This document shows positions 58,779-64,000 of a stretch of 64,000 nt of DNA, piece by piece. Position numbers and translations under genes: made by a program. This stretch comes from Flavonifractor sp. AGMB03687 (GTDB lineage: Bacteria > Bacillota > Clostridia > Oscillospirales > Oscillospiraceae): assembly GCF_017811815.1 (NCBI RefSeq), contig NZ_JADKZI010000004.1, positions 186,001-250,000 of the forward strand, in the 5' to 3' direction. The notes under the pieces were generated by a model. That model saw only the letters and a program-made list of their open reading frames with translations. It had not been told where the DNA came from and did no database searches. The first letter of the stretch is position 1, and every line of letters starts with the position of its first letter.

Positions 58779-59428
58779 CAGAATTCCTCCTCCATGGCCG
58801 CGCCGTACCGGCGCAGGCCCTCCTTGATATCCTCCCACCGGAAGCCCCGGCGGGCCAGCGCATTGGCGGCGCGCTGGTAGGTCTTGGGGTCGGTGAGATC
58901 CGCCCCCCGGAGTTTTTTCTGCAAAAAGGTGTCGATGGCATCGTCGGGGGCGTCCAGGTCCTCCAGGGCGCCGTCCCAGTATTCCCGGGGCACGCCTCGG
59001 CGGTAGAGCTCCTCCCGGACACGGGAAGGCCCCCAGCCCTTGGCGGCATAGTGGTCGGCCACCGTGCGGGCATAGCTCTCGTCGTTCAGATAGCCCAGCT
59101 CCTCCAGCCGGTCGGCGGCCGCCTCGGCGGTCTCCCGGTCGGCCAGGGGCTCCTTATCCTTGTTCCGCGGCCGGGCAGTCAGCTTGTCCACCAGCTCCTT
59201 CCGGGATAGGGGCCGGGCAGCCAGCAGGTCCATAGCCTTGTCCCGCACCGCGGCGGCTTTGGCGGCACGCTCCACCGCCTCCAGCTGCTCTGTGGTCAGC
59301 TCCAGACCGGAGCACAGGCCAAAGGCCACGATCTCATTTTCCGTGATACGCAGGATGGTCCCGTCCTCCAGGTGGCACAGCCAGCGGCCTGCCACCCGCT
59401 GGGAGGGGGCCAGCTTACTGATCCGCAT
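58778..59428 (-). CDS. recX: RecA regulator RecX
   Basis: This 216-residue helical protein has the RecX pattern of three-helix repeats: [40 protein letters not shown] and [16 protein letters not shown]. It inhibits RecA filament growth. The ATG at 59428 overlaps recA by 14 bp, the usual recA-recX coupling. A typical N-terminal extension of about 60 residues is present. Confidence 0.94.
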   Translation of the reverse strand: MRISKLAPSQRVAGRWLCHLEDGTILRITENEIVAFGLCSGLELTTEQLEAVERAAKAAAVRDKAMDLLAARPLSRKELVDKLTARPRNKDKEPLADRETAEAAADRLEELGYLNDESYARTVADHYAAKGWGPSRVREELYRRGVPREYWDGALEDLDAPDDAIDTFLQKKLRGADLTDPKTYQRAANALARRGFRWEDIKEGLRRYGAAMEEEF

Positions 59429-60527
59429 CCTCAAAATCCTCGGCGGACACATCCACCGCACGGCCGGCGGCGCGGGCGGCGGCCCGAGCCTGGCTGCTCA
59501 TCAGCTTGTAGGAGTTCTTGCGGATGTCGGCCTCCAGCCGGTCGCACACCTCCGGGTTGTCCTTCAGGTACTGCTTAGCGGCGTCGCGGCCCTGACCCAG
59601 ACGGGTCTCGCCCATGGCGAACCAGGAGCCCGACTTCTGCACCAGGTCCAGCTTGGTGGCCAGATCCAGGATCTCGCCCACCTTGGAGATGCCTTCGCCG
59701 TACATGATATCAAATTCCGCCTCCTTGAAGGGAGGAGAAACCTTGTTCTTGACCACCTTGACCCGGGTCCGGTTGCCGATGATCTCGGAGCCGTTCTTCA
59801 GGGACTCCACCCGGCGCACATCCATACGGACGGAGGCGTAGAACTTCAGGGCGCGGCCGCCGGTGGTGACCTCCGGGTTGCCGTACATGACGCCCACCTT
59901 CTCACGCAGCTGATTGATGAAGATGACCACGCAGTTGGTCTTGGCGATGGAGCCGGCCAGCTTGCGCAGGGCCTGGCTCATCAGACGGGCCAGCAGGCCC
60001 ACGTGGGAGTCACCCATGTCGCCCTCGATCTCCGCACGGGGGGTCAAGGCTGCCACCGAGTCCACCACCACCACGTCAATGGCGCCGGAGCGGACCAGAG
60101 CCTCACAGATCTCCAGGCCCTGCTCGCCGGTGTCCGGCTGGGAGATGAGCATGGAGTCGATATCCACGCCCAGAGCCCGGGCATAGTAGGGGTCCAGGGC
60201 GTGCTCGGCGTCGATGAAGGCCACCTCGCCGCCCCGCTTCTGGGCCTCGGCCACAATGTGGAGGGCCAGAGTGGTCTTACCGGAGGACTCGGGACCGTAG
60301 ATCTCAATGATTCGGCCCTTGGGAACGCCGCCGATGCCCAGCGCCAGATCCAGGGACAGGGAGCCGGTGGGGATGGCCTCCACCACGATGTCGGCGTTGT
60401 CGCCCAGGCGCATGATGGAGCCCTTACCATAGGCCTTCTCGATCTGGGCCATGGCGGTCTCCAGGGCCTTCTTCTTATCCGAGGCGGGAGCAGCGCTCTC
60501 CACCACAGCTTTCTTCTTGTCTGCCAT
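59415..60527 (-). CDS. recA: recombinase RecA
   Basis: This 370-residue protein catalyses strand exchange and SOS co-protease activity. Walker A is GPESSGKTT, Walker B lies in [11 protein letters not shown], the L1 loop is [16 protein letters not shown] and L2 region is [21 protein letters not shown] split across residues ~195-215. The C-terminus is acidic (SAEDFEDAD). ATG 60527 is chosen by homology to MADKKK starts. AAAGGA is upstream. No LexA box was recognised upstream; prmC lies 43 bp before it. Confidence 0.98.
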   Translation of the reverse strand: MADKKKAVVESAAPASDKKKALETAMAQIEKAYGKGSIMRLGDNADIVVEAIPTGSLSLDLALGIGGVPKGRIIEIYGPESSGKTTLALHIVAEAQKRGGEVAFIDAEHALDPYYARALGVDIDSMLISQPDTGEQGLEICEALVRSGAIDVVVVDSVAALTPRAEIEGDMGDSHVGLLARLMSQALRKLAGSIAKTNCVVIFINQLREKVGVMYGNPEVTTGGRALKFYASVRMDVRRVESLKNGSEIIGNRTRVKVVKNKVSPPFKEAEFDIMYGEGISKVGEILDLATKLDLVQKSGSWFAMGETRLGQGRDAAKQYLKDNPEVCDRLEADIRKNSYKLMSSQARAAARAAGRAVDVSAEDFEDADQ

Positions 60528-60570
60528 GTGTATCTCGCATCCTTTCACGGCGGGCCCGGCGGCCCCGCCC

Positions 60571-61434
60571 TTACCGATTCATAACACCTTCCACCACACG
60601 CCAGATGCCCTGGGTGTCCTGACTGGAGCGCACGTCGGAAAATCCGTGCTCGATCAGCAGCTGCTCCACATCGTTGGCCTGGCCGATGCCCACCTCAAAG
60701 AGGAGGGAGCCGCCCAGCCGCAGGGCCGGAGCCCACTGGCTGGCAATGGCCCGGTAGAAGTCCAGTCCGTCGGCGCCCCCATCCAGGGCGGAGCGGGGCT
60801 CATAGTCCCGCACGGACTTGTCCAGCCCGGCAATGTCCCCAGTGGGGATATAGGGGGGATTGCAGGCGATCACGTCAAAGTCCCATAAAGCCCCGTCGGG
60901 GGGCTGAAGGGCGTCGGCCTGGAAACAGGTCACCCGGGCGTTCAGGTCGCACCGACGGATGTTCTGCTTGCAGGTCTTAAGGGCCGCCTCGCTGAGGTCG
61001 GCCAGCACCACCCGGCAGTCGGGCACGTTGGAGGCCACCGCCAGACCCACGCAGCCGCTGCCGGCACACAGGTCCAGCACCCGGGCGCCCTCTCCGGCGG
61101 CCCGTGCCAGCAGGATGGCCCGCTCGGCCAGCAGCTCAGTGTCCATGCGGGGAATGAGCACATCCCGATTCACCGCCAGGGTCAGGCCGTAAAACTCCCA
61201 CTCTCCGATGATGTAGGCCACCGGCTCTCCGGCCAGACGCCGCTCCACCAGGGTTTTCAGCTTCTCCTCCACCGCGTCGGAGGCATAGAGCGCCATATCC
61301 CGGTAGTACTGCTCCCGGCTCTTGCCGGCAGCGGCGCACACCAGCTCCCGCGCCTCCAGCTGAGCACCTTCCACACCAGCCTCCCGCAGGCGATGGCGCG
61401 CGTCCAGGTAGAGGTTGTTGTAGGTGGTCGCCAT
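60571..61434 (-). CDS. prmC: release factor glutamine methyltransferase
   Basis: This 287-residue SAM-dependent enzyme methylates the GGQ glutamine of release factors. The SAM loop is [16 protein letters not shown] and the catalytic motif is [11 protein letters not shown]. The N-terminal helical domain has [17 protein letters not shown] lies upstream of the ATG. It follows DUF1385 after 55 bp. prfA, often adjacent, is not here. Confidence 0.95.
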   Translation of the reverse strand: MATTYNNLYLDARHRLREAGVEGAQLEARELVCAAAGKSREQYYRDMALYASDAVEEKLKTLVERRLAGEPVAYIIGEWEFYGLTLAVNRDVLIPRMDTELLAERAILLARAAGEGARVLDLCAGSGCVGLAVASNVPDCRVVLADLSEAALKTCKQNIRRCDLNARVTCFQADALQPPDGALWDFDVIACNPPYIPTGDIAGLDKSVRDYEPRSALDGGADGLDFYRAIASQWAPALRLGGSLLFEVGIGQANDVEQLLIEHGFSDVRSSQDTQGIWRVVEGVMNR

Positions 61435-61489
61435 ATCGAAACCACTCCTCGTCTCTCTTTGTTTCTCTCTCAAAACGCCTCTTGGCGTG

Positions 61490-62470
61490 TTACCACTGAT
61501 CCTTGCCCTGTTCCTCCGGCAGCACCAGAGTAAAGGCCCGGATGCCCACCTCGATCATGGAGTCGTCCGGCTCAAAGGTAGTCCAGTTCTGGAGCCACAT
61601 GCCGGGAGCGGTAACCAGCCGGGTGAACCAGTTGTCGTAGCGGCCCACCAGGCGGTTAAATTCATAGGTCAGGCTGACGATCACCGGCAGCATCAGCAGG
61701 TGCAGGCCCATCCGCAGGAAGGTATTGGTCACCTCCACAAAGGAAAAAACCACACTGGACAGCAAAATGCTCACCACGATGACCACAAAGAGGAAGCTGG
61801 TACCGCAGCGGGGATGGTGGCGGGGCTGCTTGCGCACATTCTCCACCGTCAACGGCAGGCCGTGCTCATAGCAGAAGATGGTCTTGTGTTCCGCTCCGTG
61901 GTACTGGAACACCCGGTGGATGTCCTTCATGTGGGAGCACAGAATCAAATAGCCCATAAAGATGACCACCTTTACCACACCCTCCAGCAGGTTGCGCAGC
62001 CACATGGCCAGGGGCACGAACTGTCCCAGCACACCCACCAGAGCGGTGGGCAGCAGAATAAAGAGGCCCACCGAGAAGAGGATACCCAGAGCCACCGCCA
62101 CCGTGACCAGCGCAGAGGCCGCCTTCTCGCTGCCCAGGTGCTTGTCCAGCCATTGCTCAAATTTGGAGGGGTCCTCCGGCTCTTCCTCGTCCTCCGGCAT
62201 AAAGGAGGCGGAATACATCAGGGCCTTGACACCGTTGGCCATGGAGGAGCAGAAGTTAAACACGCCCCGGATAAAGGGCACGCCAAGCAGCGGGTGCTTG
62301 TCCTTGATGAGTACCCGCTCCTCCACCTGCTCAGCCAGCTCACCGTCAGGCTTACGGACCACTACGGCCTTCTTCTCCGGCCCCAGCATCATGATGCCCT
62401 CGATCAGGGCCTGGCCGCCAATCATGGTCTTATACGGCGTCGCACAGGCACGATTTGTCTCATTTGACAT
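61490..62470 (-). CDS. DUF1385 family membrane protein
   Basis: This 326-residue protein has the DUF1385 pattern: GGQALIEGIMMLGPEKKAVV at the start, IRGVFNFCSSMANGVKALMY, four or five TM helices and the conserved cytoplasmic YHGAEHKTIFCYEHG and HPRCGTSFLFVV. Its function is unknown, but it is encoded next to prmC (often with rpmE) across Clostridia and Bacilli, as seen here. It is the first gene of the prmC-recA-rimO-pgsA operon. Confidence 0.92.
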   Translation of the reverse strand: MSNETNRACATPYKTMIGGQALIEGIMMLGPEKKAVVVRKPDGELAEQVEERVLIKDKHPLLGVPFIRGVFNFCSSMANGVKALMYSASFMPEDEEEPEDPSKFEQWLDKHLGSEKAASALVTVAVALGILFSVGLFILLPTALVGVLGQFVPLAMWLRNLLEGVVKVVIFMGYLILCSHMKDIHRVFQYHGAEHKTIFCYEHGLPLTVENVRKQPRHHPRCGTSFLFVVIVVSILLSSVVFSFVEVTNTFLRMGLHLLMLPVIVSLTYEFNRLVGRYDNWFTRLVTAPGMWLQNWTTFEPDDSMIEVGIRAFTLVLPEEQGKDQW

Positions 62471-62515
62471 TGAGTCACTGTTCTCCTTGCTGTTAAAATG
62501 GGATTTATCCTATAT

Positions 62516-62564
62516 ATTGTATCAGACCCGCACCCCGATTGCAAGGGGTGCGGGTCTCTTTTTT
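62516..62564. promoter_or_regulatory. terminator hairpin overlapping a promoter for the DUF1385-recA operon
   Basis: A 13-bp stem (AGACCCGCACCCC and complement) with loop GATTGCAA has TTTTTT only on the plus strand. On the minus strand TTGCAA (62539-62544, inside the loop) and TACAAT (62516-62521) are spaced 17 bp apart, a plausible sigma-A promoter for the DUF1385 operon. The hairpin also lies just after the upstream sensor kinase stop. Confidence 0.65.
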
Positions 62565-62594
62565 AGAACAAATGTTTGATTCTTCCAACTCTCA

Positions 62595-64000
62595 TCACTG
62601 GGGCTGGATGGGCAGACGGACGGTGACGATACATCCGCCCCCTTCCGCGTTTCCGATCTCCAGCGTGCCCTCATGGCGGCTGACGATCTCGTCGCAGACG
62701 GCAAGGCCGATGCCGGAGCCTCTGGCCTTGGAGGAGCCTTTGTAGAACTTATACTTGACGTGGGGCAGCTCCTCCTCCGGGATGCCGGGGCCGTAGTCCC
62801 GGATGGTGATGACCACCTGGTCCGCCTCCCGGAAGATGGCGGTGTCGATGCGCTTGCCGGAGCCGCCGTGCTTGGCGGCGTTGTCCAGCAGGTTGCAGAA
62901 CACCTGCCGCAGCCGCTCCGGGTCGCCGGCGATGGGGGGGAACTCCTCCTCACAGTCGAAGTGGTTGAGCTCAATGCCCTCTCGGCGGAAGAATTCCCGG
63001 TAGGTGTACACCGCATCCTCCAGTTCGGCCTTGATGTCCATGGGCTCCACCGACAGGGTGAAACGGCCGTCCTGGATGCGGGAGAACTCCAGCAGCTCCT
63101 CCACCATGTTGGTCAGGCGGCGGGCCTCGGACACGATGATACCCATACCCTTCTTCACGTCGGAGCTGTCCCGCACCTCGCCGTTCATAATGGTCTCGGC
63201 CCAGCCGTTGATGGCAGTTAGAGGGGTCCGCAGCTCATGGGACACCGAGGAGATGAACTCGTTCTTCATCTTCTCGCTCTGGTTGATTTTCAGGGACATG
63301 TCGTTGATGGCGTCGGTGAGGTCGCCAATCTCATCGTCAAACTGCTTCTCGATCTGCACACCGTAGGAGCCGGCAGCAATGCGCTTGGCGGTGTCGGTGA
63401 TGCCGGACACCGGCTCCACGATGGAGCGGACGAAATACAGGTTGGAAAAGTAGACGAAGGCCAGAATAACCAGCCCTACGCCCAGGGCGATGGCCACCAC
63501 GATGACGATCTGCCAGTCCACATTGCGCAGGGAGGTCACATAGCGCATGGCGCCCACCACCTCACCATTGATGATAAGGGGGCTGGAGGCCGCCATGATG
63601 TGCTCCCCGGTGCTGGGGTCGGAACCCGACCACACCTCGGTCCGGCCCAGACTCAGGGCCCGCTCGATATCCGGCGTGCCGGGGGACCGGAAGGCGGTCA
63701 GGTCGGAGCTGGAGTAGCGGATCTTGCCGCTGGCGTCCAGGAACTCCACCTCCAGCTGATCGCTGGACTGATCGCCGCCCACCAGGGTACGGGCATATTC
63801 ATAGTAGGAGTCACCGGTGGTCCGGTAATAGTTGAAGCTGCGCACCGCGCTTTCCGCCTTCTGGGAGAGGGACTCGCTCAGGGTGGAGTAGTAGTAGCTG
63901 CCCATGGCGGCGGAAAAAGCGGTTACCGCCAGCAGCACGATAAACAGTACCACGCTGATGGAGTTTACCATCCACCGCTTTCGGATGCCGCGGATGCCTT
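62595..64000 (-). CDS. sensor histidine kinase with HAMP domain (5' end outside the window)
   Basis: At least 468 residues are visible. The frame stays open past the ATG at 63971 to the right edge, and the extra codons (GIRGIRKRW) read like a kinase N-terminus, so the true start is outside. It has TM1, a ~130-residue extracytoplasmic Cache-like domain, TM2 (VDWQIVIVVAIALGVGLVIL), HAMP, an H-box SSVSHELRTPLTAINGWAE and an ATPase domain (NLLDNAAKHGGSG, DYGPGIP, GSGIGLAVCDEIV). The full extracellular part plus HAMP suggests envelope sensing. Its partner regulator probably lies just beyond 64000. Confidence 0.9.
   Translation of the reverse strand, partial: GIRGIRKRWMVNSISVVLFIVLLAVTAFSAAMGSYYYSTLSESLSQKAESAVRSFNYYRTTGDSYYEYARTLVGGDQSSDQLEVEFLDASGKIRYSSSDLTAFRSPGTPDIERALSLGRTEVWSGSDPSTGEHIMAASSPLIINGEVVGAMRYVTSLRNVDWQIVIVVAIALGVGLVILAFVYFSNLYFVRSIVEPVSGITDTAKRIAAGSYGVQIEKQFDDEIGDLTDAINDMSLKINQSEKMKNEFISSVSHELRTPLTAINGWAETIMNGEVRDSSDVKKGMGIIVSEARRLTNMVEELLEFSRIQDGRFTLSVEPMDIKAELEDAVYTYREFFRREGIELNHFDCEEEFPPIAGDPERLRQVFCNLLDNAAKHGGSGKRIDTAIFREADQVVITIRDYGPGIPEEELPHVKYKFYKGSSKARGSGIGLAVCDEIVSRHEGTLEIGNAEGGGCIVTVRLPIQPQ

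Noticed and set aside
1-64000. CRISPR arrays, insertion sequences, prophage or integrase genes
   Set aside because: No regularly spaced repeats, transposase-like proteins or attachment-site duplications were seen by eye on either strand.

Overview
The window is a stretch of bacterial chromosome with high GC content. It fits a Gram-positive anaerobe of the class Clostridia, most likely a gut Oscillospiraceae relative of Flavonifractor, Pseudoflavonifractor or Intestinimonas. That placement is inferred from a trimeric [FeFe] hydrogenase, Rnf-type genes, ATP-ThiXYZ thiamine salvage, SLH proteins, DUF1385-prmC next to recA, strong AGGAGG ribosome binding sites, frequent TTG/GTG starts and sigma-A type promoters. 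No insertion sequence, prophage, CRISPR array or rRNA was seen. One tRNA-Pro(CGG) is present.

Layout. 1-10.6 kb holds a small lipoprotein, a TauE-type exporter, an OmpR-type two-component pair, a VTC polyphosphate polymerase / DUF4956 / beta-helix lipoprotein operon, a DUF975 membrane protein and a second two-component pair. 10.6-18.7 kb holds TelA, threonine ammonia-lyase, rpe-cupin-recR, a visibly AT-richer ECF sigma/anti-sigma pair lying between two near-identical terminators, and a secreted SLH plus PstS-like protein. 18.8-26.8 kb holds metY-ProX-like-alcohol dehydrogenase, a WalRK-like pair with a GerMN lipoprotein and a ComEA-like protein, and a D,D-carboxypeptidase. 26.9-33.8 kb is a nine-gene thiamine salvage operon with a TPP riboswitch, attenuator and promoter. 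serA and serC follow upstream of it.

36.2-44.9 kb is a hydrogenase region. A regulatory-looking set (DRTGG protein, RsbW-like ATPase, [FeFe]-hydrogenase-like iron-sulfur protein with altered active-site motifs, second DRTGG protein, PHP phosphoesterase) precedes the structural genes for NuoE-like, GHKL ATPase, ferredoxin-like, NuoF-like and HydA subunits. These encode a probable NAD(P)- and ferredoxin-linked bifurcating hydrogenase. 45-49.2 kb carries a flavoprotein, an acetyltransferase, the tRNA and a divergent response regulator / sensor kinase.

49.2-55.7 kb is the most unusual part: a short cytidylate-kinase-like gene, DUF1622, a duplicated flavoprotein-like lipoprotein, ApbE flavin transferase, rnfC, rnfD, rnfG and an unrecognised five-TM protein, then a terminator. 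The canonical rnfE, rnfA and rnfB do not follow. 55.7-62.5 kb is a housekeeping operon on the minus strand (DUF1385, prmC, recA, recX, nitroreductase, rimO, pgsA, hexapeptide acetyltransferase). The window ends inside another sensor kinase.

The hydrogenase and the Rnf-like set could both move electrons among NAD(P)H, ferredoxin and membrane flavins, which suits a fermenter that balances redox by H2 turnover and membrane or extracytosolic electron transfer. All positions and motifs were read by eye; no database search was possible.
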